A stretch of 64,000 nucleotides of DNA from Phycisphaerae bacterium. Lineage in GTDB: Bacteria; Planctomycetota; Phycisphaerae; Sedimentisphaerales; Anaerohalosphaeraceae. The stretch is from contig JACZKQ010000089.1 in NCBI GenBank assembly GCA_014859965.1, positions 124,001 through 188,000 of the forward strand. The letters are read 5' to 3'. Position numbers and translations under genes: made by a program. Under the pieces are notes generated by a model. That model was not told the DNA's origin. It saw only the letters and a list, made by a program, of their open reading frames with translations, and made no database searches. Position 1 is the first letter of the stretch. The number at the start of each line of letters is the position of its first letter. This document shows, one piece after another, positions 45,516 through 55,841 of the stretch.

Positions 45516-45902
45516 CTAATACAACCCGAGGCCTTTTGAAAACAGCCAGATAAAGAACAAGTCCACCAGTTGCAGCATGAACCCCATCGCTAAAACAAGC
45601 ACGATCACGATCGTCGTAGACGCCACCAACTCGCGCCGACTCGACCAACTGACCTTCTTTACCTCTCCCTCGGCCGCGATCAGAAAATCCGCCACGTTCG
45701 GCTTGTTCACCAGCCAGAACACCAGCAGAACCAGGCCCGCCCACACCGCCGACGGCGCCAGCGTGTACAGCCAAATATTATTCGTCGGCTTGAGCATCTC
45801 ATAAAGACTGAAGCAGCCGATCGACACGATCGCCGCGCCTACCAGTCCGCTCCACAGCCGCGTATTGACGCCCTGACCTCGCTTGTAGATTTTCAATTCC
45901 AT
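45516..45902 (-). CDS. secE: Protein translocase subunit SecE, three-helix form
   Basis: The 128-residue protein has three hydrophobic segments (about 18-40, 45-68 and 98-125), with the conserved amphipathic EVKKVSWSSRREL before the last. This is the longer, E. coli-like form rather than the single-helix one. It clamps SecY. It lies between tRNA-Trp and nusG. Confidence 0.95.
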   Translation of the reverse strand: MELKIYKRGQGVNTRLWSGLVGAAIVSIGCFSLYEMLKPTNNIWLYTLAPSAVWAGLVLLVFWLVNKPNVADFLIAAEGEVKKVSWSSRRELVASTTIVIVLVLAMGFMLQLVDLFFIWLFSKGLGLY

Positions 45903-45950
45903 TTCGATATCCTGAGTCTTTGTTGCCGGCCGCAACCAGTCAGACAAATG

Positions 45951-46023
45951 CAGGCCAGGAGGGATTTGAACCCCCAACCTACGGTTTTGGAGACCGTTGC
46001 TCTGCCAATTGAGCTACTGGCCT
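45951..46023 (-). tRNA. tRNA-Trp (CCA)
   Basis: The 73-nt cloverleaf begins AGGCCAG and ends CTGGCCT with discriminator G73; the anticodon loop reads TCTCCAAAA with CCA. No CCA end is encoded. It starts 7 nt after the rpmG stop and 48 nt before secE. Confidence 0.96.
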
Positions 46024-46030
46024 GTCTGGT

Positions 46031-46198
46031 TCATTTCCGCCGTATCTTATGGACTGTACGCTTGCGCTCCCGCTTGCAGTACTTCATTAATTCAATTTTC
46101 GGAACGCCCCCCTGAACGTTCACCTCGGTGCGGTAGTTGCGGTCGCCGCACTCCTTACATTCCAGCCAAACGTTTTCACGTTTCAACGCCTTCGCCAT
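46031..46198 (-). CDS. rpmG: 50S ribosomal protein L33
   Basis: The 55-residue protein starts MAKALKRENVWLECKECGD and ends CKRERKRTVHKIRRK. It keeps the first CxxC pair but only one cysteine of the second, so zinc binding may be lost or incomplete. L33 lies near the E site of the 50S. ATG at 46198 fits the family start. Confidence 0.94.
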   Translation of the reverse strand: MAKALKRENVWLECKECGDRNYRTEVNVQGGVPKIELMKYCKRERKRTVHKIRRK

Positions 46199-46216
46199 GA
46201 CCACCTCGCAAAAACA

Positions 46217-46246
46217 AATGTACCCCTCGAGCCCGTCAGCACTCAA
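46217..46246 (-). promoter_or_regulatory. Possible promoter for the rpmG-secE-nusG unit
   Basis: On the minus strand TTGAGT (46241-46246) and TACATT (46217-46222) are 18 nt apart, placed right after the tuf terminator. Both boxes match only four of six consensus bases. Confidence 0.35.
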
Positions 46247-46252
46247 GAGGCC

Positions 46253-46284
46253 AAAAAAGGTGCTGTGGACATCGCCACAGCACC
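46253..46284 (-). terminator. Rho-independent terminator after tuf
   Basis: On the minus strand GGTGCTGTGG and CCACAGCACC form a perfect 10-bp stem with a 6-nt loop, then TTTTTT. It lies 19 nt past the tuf stop codon. Confidence 0.93.
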
Positions 46285-46303
46285 TTGACTGTCTTACTCA
46301 CGT

Positions 46304-47518
<1,215 letters not shown>

Positions 47519-47630
47519 CTGTCAATAACCTCCTGATATTCTGGATTTCAACCCGTTCGCTAATTCAACAACCCGGTTCATATACTTGATTACGTTCGGC
47601 CGATCCAGGGCCGCCACACTGTTGTCATTT

Positions 47631-47702
47631 AGCTGCTGATGGGATTTGAACCCATGACCCCGTCCTTACCAAGGACGTGCTCTACCACTGAGCTACAGCA
47701 GC
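47631..47702 (-). tRNA. tRNA-Thr (GGT)
   Basis: The 72-nt cloverleaf has an acceptor stem GCTGCTG/CAGCAGC, an anticodon stem CGTCC/GGACG and the loop TTGGTAA, giving anticodon GGT. No CCA end is encoded. A tRNA-Thr in front of tuf is seen in many bacteria. Confidence 0.96.
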
Positions 47703-47827
47703 ACACCTTCCGGAAAAAACGCCGCAACGCCTCGCGAAGACAAATACTCTCCGCGAATCCGCCCATCCTGCCTGAACAACAAGAGTTCTTAGGGATTCAC
47801 CGCCGTCGGCGCAATTGCAAAAGCCAG

Positions 47828-47857
47828 AGTATATATACCCAAGAGCCCAAGTGTAAA
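47828..47857 (-). promoter_or_regulatory. Promoter for tRNA-Thr and tuf with A/T-rich upstream region
   Basis: On the minus strand TTTACA (47852-47857) is followed after 18 nt by TATACT (47828-47833). A shifted TATATA gives 16 nt. Just upstream lies an A/T-only stretch at about 47868-47887, which could act as an UP element for the RNA polymerase alpha subunit. Confidence 0.55.
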
Positions 47858-47887
47858 CACAAAAACTACAAAAAAAAATAAAAAAAA

Positions 47888-48247
47888 GCGGACCTTGTCC
47901 CCGATGCTTTACCCGCCCTGGCATGAAAACCCTGTTTTTGGCTCAGGCCTCGTTAAAACTGCTTCCCAAATCAGACTATGCGGGCTTTCCGCCGTTTGTT
48001 CAAACCGCCAGTAACCGTGCGCCGCACATTATCGGCTATTCGACGCTGCTCCTCCAGCAAATTGCCTTATTCCGCCCCCGGCATTTGCAAGCTGAAGCCC
48101 TCTCCGCCAACAAAAAAAGGGCACCTGGCCTTCAAAAGGCACAGTTACCCTCGTTGAGAACTAATAAGACCTGATGATTCGCTTGTCCGCAGTCAGAAAG
48201 CAAAACCGGCAGCAGCCCCCGGATGCCCGTCTACGTATCTGCCAATA
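47888..48247. other. Intergenic stretch without a supported gene
   Basis: No coding frame here has a family match or a ribosome site. Nothing beyond the A/T-rich edge next to the tuf promoter was recognised. Confidence 0.5.
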
Positions 48248-48805
48248 TTAATAGATAGCGCCGCCCATTGCATGGTTCCGGAGGGCCCGCGTCGCCTGTT
48301 TGACTGCCTCAGTATAGTCCGAAATGTCATCCTTTGGCTTCGAACTGCGCCGGCTCACCACCACGGACCCAATAATAGCCGCCGTCTCCGTGTCCAGAAC
48401 CCGGATTCGCAATTTCATCTCTATGCCGTTCGTCGGCTCATCCTCAATGACGTAATCGCAAAGGACGAGCGCCTGCACACCATAAATCTGCTGCAGCCGC
48501 GCCCGCGTCGTCTCATTCAAACGCCCCTCCAGCGCATCCTGCTCGGAGAGAACCTCCGAGACCCTTCCCCTCTCCACAAAAACAATGTTATACCCCAGTA
48601 AGGCCCTGATAAACTCCGCCATGAAGATCTGTTCTTTTTCCCCGCGCACCCCGAATACGGCAAAGCGATCATACTTCTGCAACTCCGGCCGAGTGAATAC
48701 CCCGTACGTCGCCCATGGCGAGGAAATATGACACCCCGAAAGCGGAGCCAGCAAGGATATAACCAGCCCAACAAGCAAAACCTGCACGCGCCTATGCCCA
48801 AACAT
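48248..48805 (-). CDS. CsgG-like outer-membrane or periplasmic lipoprotein
   Basis: From ATG at 48805 the 185-residue protein has a lipoprotein signal with lipobox LSGC (Cys25). The rest resembles CsgG- or LpoB-type domains: FAVFGVRGE, a FVERGRVSEVLSEQ motif, then YGVQALVLCDYV. Such proteins assemble pores or activate cell-wall synthases; which applies cannot be told. A longer frame extends to 49021, but it lacks a signal at its start. It stands divergent from obgE. Confidence 0.7.
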   Translation of the reverse strand: MFGHRRVQVLLVGLVISLLAPLSGCHISSPWATYGVFTRPELQKYDRFAVFGVRGEKEQIFMAEFIRALLGYNIVFVERGRVSEVLSEQDALEGRLNETTRARLQQIYGVQALVLCDYVIEDEPTNGIEMKLRIRVLDTETAAIIGSVVVSRRSSKPKDDISDYTEAVKQATRALRNHAMGGAIY

Positions 48806-48848
48806 CCCTGCGCCCCCAATTTCAATATGTCGCACCAATTTACCAGAA

Positions 48849-48866
48849 ATGGGTGCTTGCACCCAT
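48849..48866. repeat. Inverted repeat upstream of the lipoprotein gene
   Basis: ATGGGTGC and GCACCCAT are separated by TT, giving a near-perfect 18-nt dyad 44 nt upstream of the lipoprotein start. It may be an operator or an mRNA hairpin. Confidence 0.35.
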
Positions 48867-49082
48867 GACCACCACCCCTCCTCACCAGCCCTATCAATAG
48901 TATCGGACAACACGCCCACCATTCTTGAAAACCGACCGGCCTCACCGCCCATTCGTCCCCGGGCCGGCACCCTGCCCCCCGGCTTGAGAGTGCGCCGGAT
49001 GCAATTACTATGGGCGGCCAACCTCCAGCAAACCTGTTCGCGGCTTTTTTACACCTTCGGGCTCTGCTATTCGAAAACACTG

Positions 49083-49110
49083 TTTACTGTGGCTCGTAAG
49101 GAGATATAAT
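49083..49110 (+). promoter_or_regulatory. Promoter for the obgE-coaX-mnmE-mutS unit
   Basis: TTTACT (49083-49088) and a perfect TATAAT (49105-49110) are 16 nt apart, giving a leader of about 100 nt before the obgE GTG. Confidence 0.6.
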
Positions 49111-49215
49111 GGCGGTGCGGCATAAGTAAAGGGGCCAAGCTGAGGCGAAACCACATTTATCCCCAGAAACAAGATGCTTTTACAGCTAAATAGGTGAAAG
49201 AGCAGGACAGGACAC

Positions 49216-50232
49216 GTGTTCATAGATCAGGCATATATATGGGCTAAGGCCGGCGACGGAGGTCACGGCTGCGTCAGTTTTCGCCGGGAGCGCTACATCC
49301 CGAAAGGCGGCCCCGACGGCGGCGACGGCGGCCATGGCGGCAGCGTCTTTATTGAGGCGGTCGCCGATGTGGACACTCTGCTGGACTTCGCCGGCAAACA
49401 CCATTGGCAAGCCCCCAATGGCCAGCCGGGCCAAGGGTCCAACAAGAGCGGCCCCGACGGCGAGGATCTCGTGATCCGGGTCCCGCCAGGCACCCTCATC
49501 TTTGATACCGATTATGACCTCCTCCTGAAGGATCTCAGTAACGTCGGCATGAAGGTCTGCATCTGCCGCGGCGGCAGAGGCGGCAAGGGCAACAAAGCCT
49601 TTGCCACATCCACCCGCCAAACGCCCCGAATTGCCCAGGACGGCAAGCCCGGACAGGAGCGCAACCTTCGCCTCGAACTCAAACTTATCGCCGACATCGG
49701 GCTGGTCGGCATGCCAAATGCCGGCAAGAGCACCCTTATCTCGCGCTGTTCCGCGGCACGGCCTAAAATCGCCGATTATCCGTTCACCACGCTCGAACCT
49801 GTTCTCGGCATTGCTGAACTCAGCGACTACCGCCGTTTCGTCATGGCCGACATCCCCGGTCTTATCGAAGGGGCTCACGCCGGGGCGGGCCTTGGCCACG
49901 ATTTTCTCCGTCATATCGAACGTACCCGGATCCTCGTACACATCCTGGACATAATGCCTCCCGACGGCTCTGACCCCGTACTCAACTACACCGGCATCCG
50001 CGCTGAACTCGGCCTCCACAGCCGCATCCTCACAGAGAAACCCGAACTCATCGTCCTCAATAAGACAGACCTCGATCAGGACGGCACAATCGCCGACGAA
50101 ATTGAAAAACGGCTCGCCGACATTGCAGGCGACACCCCGTCCCGTCGGATCATGAAGATATCCGCCGTCACAGGCGACGGTATACCGGAGCTCAAAGAAG
50201 CTCTGTGGAAAATGGCAAAGGAACCGGTATAA
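49216..50232 (+). CDS. obgE: Obg family GTPase
   Basis: The 338-residue protein has the glycine-rich Obg fold (about 1-158, with GGDGGHGGSV and RGGRGGKGN), then a GTPase domain with GMPNAGKST at about 165-173, DIPGLIEGA and NKTD. It lacks a long C-terminal tail. Obg proteins act in 50S maturation and the stress response. The start is GTG at 49216. It is followed by coaX with TAATG overlap. Confidence 0.95.
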   Translation: MFIDQAYIWAKAGDGGHGCVSFRRERYIPKGGPDGGDGGHGGSVFIEAVADVDTLLDFAGKHHWQAPNGQPGQGSNKSGPDGEDLVIRVPPGTLIFDTDYDLLLKDLSNVGMKVCICRGGRGGKGNKAFATSTRQTPRIAQDGKPGQERNLRLELKLIADIGLVGMPNAGKSTLISRCSAARPKIADYPFTTLEPVLGIAELSDYRRFVMADIPGLIEGAHAGAGLGHDFLRHIERTRILVHILDIMPPDGSDPVLNYTGIRAELGLHSRILTEKPELIVLNKTDLDQDGTIADEIEKRLADIAGDTPSRRIMKISAVTGDGIPELKEALWKMAKEPV

Positions 50233-51065
50233 TGAATATGATTGCAGTCGACATCGGCAACACCAGCATTACGGTGGCGCTTTTCATTGATAACGACGAA
50301 AAGTTTATCGAATCCGTTCGCGGCGGCTCCGATGACGCCAAGCAGCGACTCACGGACCTTCTCAGCGATGCCTGGCAGCGGGTGCCCCTTGTCCAAGATG
50401 CCGCCGCCGCCAAACGAGACGGCGTCATCGTCGCCAGTTCCGTAAATCCACCATGGACCGATATGATTGCTGAAATCTGCAAAACCCACCTTGACGAGAA
50501 ACTTAAGGTCATCGGCAAAGATGTCCCCCTGCCCATCGACACTGCCGTCGACAACGCGCTCGAGGTGGGCACCGACCGCCTTGTTGCCGCCGCCGCCGCG
50601 TTTGCTGTCGTCCAGGACGCGGTTGTCGTGGCCGATTTCGGGACCGCCGTCACCATTGACCTGGTTGACGAGAATGGCACGTTCATGGGCGGCGTGATTT
50701 ATCCGGGTTTTGAGATTCTCGCCAAAGCGCTTCATGAGAATACCGCGGCCCTGCCCACCGTCCACTGCAAAAAACCAAAAGGCTCCTACGGGGCCAACAC
50801 CATTGAAGCCATTAACGCAGGCATGTACTACGCCGCCGTTGGGCTCCTCGAAACAATTACCCGAAGATACGCCGAGGAATTAGGCAAATGGCCCCAGACG
50901 GTCGTCACCGGCGGCGCCGCAACAGTCATTGCAGAGGACTGCGAATTCGTCGATACATGGGTCTCCAATCTTACCGTCCGCGGCGTGGTCATCGCATGGA
51001 AAAAGTATATTGAAGACCAGGCCTACCTCGCCGGGTTGGGCGAAGAGGACGAGCCGGACAGATGA
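50232..51065 (+). CDS. coaX: Type III pantothenate kinase
   Basis: The 277-residue enzyme carries out the first step of coenzyme A synthesis. DIGNTSITVALF opens the phosphate-binding site and DFGTAVTIDLV with GGVIYPGF follow, all CoaX hallmarks. ATG at 50232 shares a base with the obgE stop. Type III enzymes need a monovalent cation and are not fed back by CoA in known cases. Confidence 0.94.
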   Translation: MNMIAVDIGNTSITVALFIDNDEKFIESVRGGSDDAKQRLTDLLSDAWQRVPLVQDAAAAKRDGVIVASSVNPPWTDMIAEICKTHLDEKLKVIGKDVPLPIDTAVDNALEVGTDRLVAAAAAFAVVQDAVVVADFGTAVTIDLVDENGTFMGGVIYPGFEILAKALHENTAALPTVHCKKPKGSYGANTIEAINAGMYYAAVGLLETITRRYAEELGKWPQTVVTGGAATVIAEDCEFVDTWVSNLTVRGVVIAWKKYIEDQAYLAGLGEEDEPDR

Positions 51066-52225
51066 GCGCCTGCGCCAGTGTCACCACCGCCAAGGCCCCG
51101 GCCGCCATCGCCGCAATCCACCTCGAAGGGCCCGGCGCCGCAGGCATCCTCCGCGACATACTCCCGCCCCCTGCCGGCAAGCCGCACGCCTTTCAGCCGG
51201 GTGATGTCACCGTCACCCACATTGTTGACGGGGTCGACATTCTCGATCACGTTGTCATCGCCTGTCCGCACCCCGAAACCTATGAAATTAACTGCCACGG
51301 CAACCCCCTGATTGTTGCCGCCGTGATGCGCCTTCTGGAGAACCGCGGCGCGCGACTCGTGTCCGCCGAACAGATGCTCTGCAACCGCTTTGCGCCGCTT
51401 TGCGAGACTACCATTGAACTCGAAGCGCGCCTCGCACAACTCACCGTCGCCACGTTCGCCGGTGCAAACCTGATCGCTGCCCAGATACATGCAGGCCTTG
51501 TCGCCGCCGCAAAACAGTGGTCCGACGATCTTAACCTGGGCACGACGGAATTGAATGTTGTTCGCCGCCAGGCCGGCGATATTCTCCGCCGCGGCCGGAT
51601 TGCCAGGCCCCTCATCCACGGTTTGCTGATTGTGCTTGCCGGGCCGCCCAACAGCGGCAAAAGTACGCTTTTGAATGCGCTGGCCGGCCGGCCCCAGGCG
51701 ATCGTCGCCGACATCCCCGGCACCACCCGCGACTGGGTTACCGCCGCTTGCAGCATTGGATCATTGGCGGTCGAATTCATCGATACGGCCGGTCTCGACT
51801 CGGCCCTCACTTGCGACCCGGTTGACCGAGACGCCCAGGCCGGCGCCCTCAAACTGCTCAGCGCTTGCGATCTTGTGCTCTACGTCATCGACGGCGCCCG
51901 ACCCGGAGTGATCAACCCTATAGCTGCGCAGAGCCCCGCCATCGTGGTCTTCAATAAGTCCGATCTGCCCGCCCGTGTCACCTCCGACGACCTCACCTTC
52001 CAACCCGCCGCCACAGTCGCCATCAGCGCTCTCCGGGCCGCGGGCATCGATGAACTCGCGCTCGCAATCCAGACCGTCCTGGCCGTCGACGATCTGAAAT
52101 CCGACGATCCCATCTGCTTTACAGACCGGCAGGCCGCCCTTCTTACGCAACTCACCGATGCCACGGACACATCACAGGCTAAATACCTCATCGCGCAGTT
52201 GTTAAACGCCCCGCTTTCGCTATAA
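51062..52225 (+). CDS. MnmE-like GTPase lacking the C-terminal CxGK motif
   Basis: The 387-residue protein has an N-terminal domain related to the tetrahydrofolate-binding part of MnmE (YEINCHG at 74-80), a shortened helical part and a G domain with GPPNSGKST (194-202), TTRD (221-224), DTAGL (241-245) and NKSD (298-301). MnmE normally ends in C-[ILV]-G-K, whose cysteine is needed for tRNA U34 modification with MnmG. This protein ends AQLLNAPLSL and is some 60 residues shorter than the usual 450. It overlaps coaX by 4 nt (ATGA). It may have kept only part of the MnmE role. Confidence 0.85.
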   Translation: MSACASVTTAKAPAAIAAIHLEGPGAAGILRDILPPPAGKPHAFQPGDVTVTHIVDGVDILDHVVIACPHPETYEINCHGNPLIVAAVMRLLENRGARLVSAEQMLCNRFAPLCETTIELEARLAQLTVATFAGANLIAAQIHAGLVAAAKQWSDDLNLGTTELNVVRRQAGDILRRGRIARPLIHGLLIVLAGPPNSGKSTLLNALAGRPQAIVADIPGTTRDWVTAACSIGSLAVEFIDTAGLDSALTCDPVDRDAQAGALKLLSACDLVLYVIDGARPGVINPIAAQSPAIVVFNKSDLPARVTSDDLTFQPAATVAISALRAAGIDELALAIQTVLAVDDLKSDDPICFTDRQAALLTQLTDATDTSQAKYLIAQLLNAPLSL

Positions 52226-52232
52226 TCGCCGC

Positions 52233-54857
52233 ATGGGCAAAGACAATGATAATCCAACACCGGCGATGAAGCAGTTTCACTACTTCAAGCAAAAGTACCC
52301 CGACGCGATCCTTTTCTTTCGCATGGGCGACTTCTACGAGACCTTCTATGAAGACGCAAAAATCTGCTCACGGGTCCTCGGCCTTACTCTTACCAGCCGA
52401 AGCAAGGCCGACAATCCCATCCCGTTAGCCGGCGTCCCGTGGCACGCCATCGACGGCTATCTCAAGAAAATGATTCAGGCCGGCTATAAGGTGGCCGTCT
52501 GTGAACAGGTCGAAGACCCCAAGACAGCCAAGGGCGTCGTCAAACGCGACGTAGTCCGCGTCGTCACCCCCGGCACGCTTACGGACGACATGCTCCTCGA
52601 CGCCCGCCAGGACAACTTTCTGTGTGCCGTCGTCCTCGGCACAAAAACCGCCGCACTCGCCTGGGTCGACGTTTCCACCGGCCACTTTTTCATGCGGATC
52701 GCCCCCGACGACGGCATGCTCGATGAACTCCTGCGCATCGGGCCGCGCGAGGTTCTCATCCCCCAGGCGCGCGGCGAACTCTTCGAACACGAGATGAAAA
52801 AACTGGCCGAGGACGTCAGAAAACTTACAGGCGCGGTTGTCACCGAACGGCCGGCATGGTACTTCGACCCGCATACCGCCAAAACCCGGCTCCTCAAGCA
52901 GTTCGGCACCACCACGCTCGAAGGCTTCGGGGTCAATGATCAATTTGCCGGTATTGCCGCCGCGGGCGCGGTCCTGGAATACCTCAACGAAACTCAGAAA
53001 ACGGCTCTCGGCCACATCACCTCTATTAAGGAAATCACGCAATCCCGCTTTCTCCAGATCGACCCTGCCAGCCTTCACAGCCTCGAAGTCCTTCGCACGA
53101 TCCGCGGCGAATCCGCTCGCGGGTCGCTGCTGGAATGCATCGATCGGACCCTTACCGGCATGGGCTCCCGAATGCTGCGCTCCTGGCTCTGCATGCCCCT
53201 CTGCGAGCGCCAACGTATCGAACTGCGGCAAGATGCCGTTGGGGAACTGACCGAGAACGACGATCTCTGCGGCCAGATTCGCGGATACCTCGGCGAGATC
53301 GCTGACCTGGAACGCATCGCCGCCCGCATCAGCACGCTCCGCGCGTCGCCGCGCGACCTGCTCGCCCTGGGCGCCACGCTGCGGTCGATGCCCCCGCTGC
53401 GGGACCTGCTCGGCGCCTGCCGCGCGTCGCTGAATCAGCAACTCGGGCTCGCCTGCGACCCCGGCGCGCAGGGAAATGAACTTGCCGATCTCCTGGAGGC
53501 GGCGATCCGCCCCGACTGCCCGCCAAACCTCCGCGATGGCGGCGTCATTCGCCCGGGCTTCAGCGAAGAACTGGACCGCCTCCACGGCGTCTCGACCGAC
53601 GGCCGATCCTGGCTGGCCCGTTTCCAGCAGCAGCAGGTAGAACGCAGCGGGATAAGCAACCTCAAGATCGGCTTCAACAAGGTTTTCGGCTACTACATCG
53701 AAATCCCCCGGTCGGCCGCCGAAAAGGCGCCTGCCGATTATGTGCGCAAGCAGACCGTCAAGAACGCCGAACGCTACATCACCGACGAACTCAAGAAATA
53801 CGAAGAACAGGCCCTGGGCGCTGCCGATAAGGCCCTCGAACTCGAACAGAAACTCTTCGAGCAGGTCCGCGCCGAGGCCGCCAAATACATCGGCCCCCTC
53901 CAGACACTCGCGGCAGCCCTGGCCAACTGCGACTGTCTCAGCAGCTTTGCGCATATTGCCCGCCGCCGCAACTATATCCGCCCGACAATCACCGACGAAA
54001 CCATCCTCGTCATCCGTGAAGGCAGGCACCCTGTTCTCGCCGAGACCCTGGGAAGTGAATTCGTGCCCAACGACCTGGCTCTGGCCGATGGTACGGGCGA
54101 CCTTGCCGTCATCACCGGTCCCAACATGGCCGGCAAGAGCACCTATATCCGGCAGGTCGCCCTCCTCGTGCTCCTCGCCCAGACCGGCTCATTTATTCCC
54201 GCCGCCGAGGCCCACATCGGCATTGTCGACCGCCTCTTTACTCGCGTCGGCGCCTCCGACGAACTCGTCCGCGGCCGGTCCACCTTCATGGTCGAAATGA
54301 CCGAAACCGCCAACATCCTCCACAACGCCACCGCCCGCTCCCTCGTCATCCTCGACGAGGTCGGCCGAGGCACAAGCACCTACGACGGCCTGTCGCTGGC
54401 CTGGGCTATCACCGAACACATCGCCAATCACATCCGCTGCCGAACCCTCTTCGCCACTCACTACCACGAACTCACCGAACTCTCAGAACTCCTCGCCAAC
54501 GTCAAGAACCTCAACGTCGCCGTCCGCGAATGGGCCGACGAAGTTATTTTCCTGCACAAGATCCTCCCCGGCGGAACCGACAAAAGCTACGGCATCCATG
54601 TCGCCAAGCTCGCCGGCGTTCCCAAACCCATCATCGCCCGAAGCGCAGAGATACTGGCCGACCTCGAGAACACCTTCGCCAAAGAGGCACGGACCGAAAA
54701 ACTGACGCCCCACAAGACCAAACAACACACCACCGACCTGCTGTTTATCCAGAAACACAAATCCGTCCTCGACAGGCTCAAAGAGACCGACCCTAACAAT
54801 CTCACGCCCATTCAGGCCATCAACCTCCTCGAACAGATCAAGCAGGAATTACAATAG
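52233..54857 (+). CDS. mutS: DNA mismatch repair protein MutS
   Basis: The 874-residue protein begins with the mismatch-reading FYE motif (GDFYETF at about 33-39). Connector, lever and clamp parts follow, then the ATPase domain with GPNMAGKST at about 629-637 and DEVGRGTSTYDG. The family start is conserved (MKQFHYFKQKYPDAILFFRMGD). It sits 7 nt after the MnmE-like gene without a good ribosome site, so translation may be coupled. Confidence 0.98.
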   Translation: MGKDNDNPTPAMKQFHYFKQKYPDAILFFRMGDFYETFYEDAKICSRVLGLTLTSRSKADNPIPLAGVPWHAIDGYLKKMIQAGYKVAVCEQVEDPKTAKGVVKRDVVRVVTPGTLTDDMLLDARQDNFLCAVVLGTKTAALAWVDVSTGHFFMRIAPDDGMLDELLRIGPREVLIPQARGELFEHEMKKLAEDVRKLTGAVVTERPAWYFDPHTAKTRLLKQFGTTTLEGFGVNDQFAGIAAAGAVLEYLNETQKTALGHITSIKEITQSRFLQIDPASLHSLEVLRTIRGESARGSLLECIDRTLTGMGSRMLRSWLCMPLCERQRIELRQDAVGELTENDDLCGQIRGYLGEIADLERIAARISTLRASPRDLLALGATLRSMPPLRDLLGACRASLNQQLGLACDPGAQGNELADLLEAAIRPDCPPNLRDGGVIRPGFSEELDRLHGVSTDGRSWLARFQQQQVERSGISNLKIGFNKVFGYYIEIPRSAAEKAPADYVRKQTVKNAERYITDELKKYEEQALGAADKALELEQKLFEQVRAEAAKYIGPLQTLAAALANCDCLSSFAHIARRRNYIRPTITDETILVIREGRHPVLAETLGSEFVPNDLALADGTGDLAVITGPNMAGKSTYIRQVALLVLLAQTGSFIPAAEAHIGIVDRLFTRVGASDELVRGRSTFMVEMTETANILHNATARSLVILDEVGRGTSTYDGLSLAWAITEHIANHIRCRTLFATHYHELTELSELLANVKNLNVAVREWADEVIFLHKILPGGTDKSYGIHVAKLAGVPKPIIARSAEILADLENTFAKEARTEKLTPHKTKQHTTDLLFIQKHKSVLDRLKETDPNNLTPIQAINLLEQIKQELQ

Positions 54858-54905
54858 GGGCGCCCAGGAGTTTCAGCTTGCGGGACACGCATTTTATAGA
54901 ACGAA

Positions 54906-54939
54906 ATCGGGCAAGGGCCCTTCGGCGCACTTGCCCGAT
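54906..54939. terminator. Hairpin between convergent mutS and CHRD-like gene
   Basis: ATCGGGCAAG (54906-54915) pairs with CTTGCCCGAT (54930-54939), a perfect 10-bp stem. It is followed by T-rich sequence on the minus strand (TTTCGTTCT) and a poorer one on the plus strand, so it may serve both genes. Confidence 0.6.
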
Positions 54940-54969
54940 AATTCACGTGCCTACAACGACATTAGGCCA

Positions 54970-55569
54970 CTACTCTACCACACCCTCGTACTCTTGTTCC
55001 AATTCCTCGTAGCCCTCTTCTATGGGCCCGTGCTCTTCCATGTCCATATGCCTGTCAGAGCTCGCCTCAATGCGCCCGCACGCCACGGGAACAGATTCGT
55101 CATACGAACCGTTGGCCGTCATTCCATGAATCACAACCAAACGCATGTCCAGCGGCTCCAGTTCACTGGCATCGACCTGGATCGTCTCCTGGACCTTCAA
55201 TTCACCCTGCTCATTTACACGCTCGGTAACCTCAATCTGCGCCACGGGCTCCCCGGCCGCTTGTTCGACCGCGTCCATGGTGATATCGCCCTCGTCCGCG
55301 GACGGGCAGGAACTTGCCCTGTCGCCTTCCTTGAAACCATGGATGTGAATGGGGTGCGACTGATTTGGCTCAAGCCCCTTCGCATCAATATCAACTTTCA
55401 ATTCGTCGCCTTCGAGCTTAAGCGACACCGTGCCCGACACCCCCGAGTTGTTTAGCGCCTGCAACTCAGCGGTGTACTTCTCGTTTGAATTGCCTTCCCT
55501 GGCCAGCCCGGCCGCGATCAGGACCATACCCACCGCAGGCATCAACACAAAGGCCATTTTTCTTTTCAT
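54970..55569 (-). CDS. Exported CHRD-like domain protein
   Basis: The 199-residue protein has a signal peptide (MKRKMAFVLMPAVG start) and a CHRD-like beta domain (EKYTAELQALNNSGVSG, SHPIHIHGF, then VVIHGM near residue 152). CHRD domains occur in superoxide-dismutase-related and chordin-like exported proteins; a metal site is possible through the HIHG histidines. The C-terminus is strongly acidic. AAAGGGGG lies 6 nt before the ATG. Confidence 0.7.
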   Translation of the reverse strand: MKRKMAFVLMPAVGMVLIAAGLAREGNSNEKYTAELQALNNSGVSGTVSLKLEGDELKVDIDAKGLEPNQSHPIHIHGFKEGDRASSCPSADEGDITMDAVEQAAGEPVAQIEVTERVNEQGELKVQETIQVDASELEPLDMRLVVIHGMTANGSYDESVPVACGRIEASSDRHMDMEEHGPIEEGYEELEQEYEGVVE

Positions 55570-55841
55570 GATGTTCCCCCTTTCGATTGCTTCTGTTCTC
55601 ACAAGAGCGCCCCCTTTGAGCCCTCACGTCAATGCATACGGCTTGTATCCGGGACCGTTTCAGAGCCTTTTGCCAATCCACTGCGGCAATTCCTCCGTTC
55701 GAGTGCGTACATGCAGCCGCCCGATAAATTGCCTTGAGGCGCTTAGATTGTGCCGAAAGTTTGCTTGCGTCCGGTCGGTGAACGCCGGGCAATGCCGTAC
55801 GTATTTCTATTTGAAGACTGTTTATTTGGAGGGATAGTAAA

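Noticed and set aside
48806-49021. Upstream extension of the CsgG-like lipoprotein frame
   Set aside because: The lipoprotein signal begins at the internal ATG (48805), and the 72 added residues would bury it.
49109-49129. Seven-codon mini-frame (MAVRHK) with a good AAGGAG site before obgE
   Set aside because: Its ATG overlaps the predicted -10 box, so it would not be transcribed from that promoter; probably chance.
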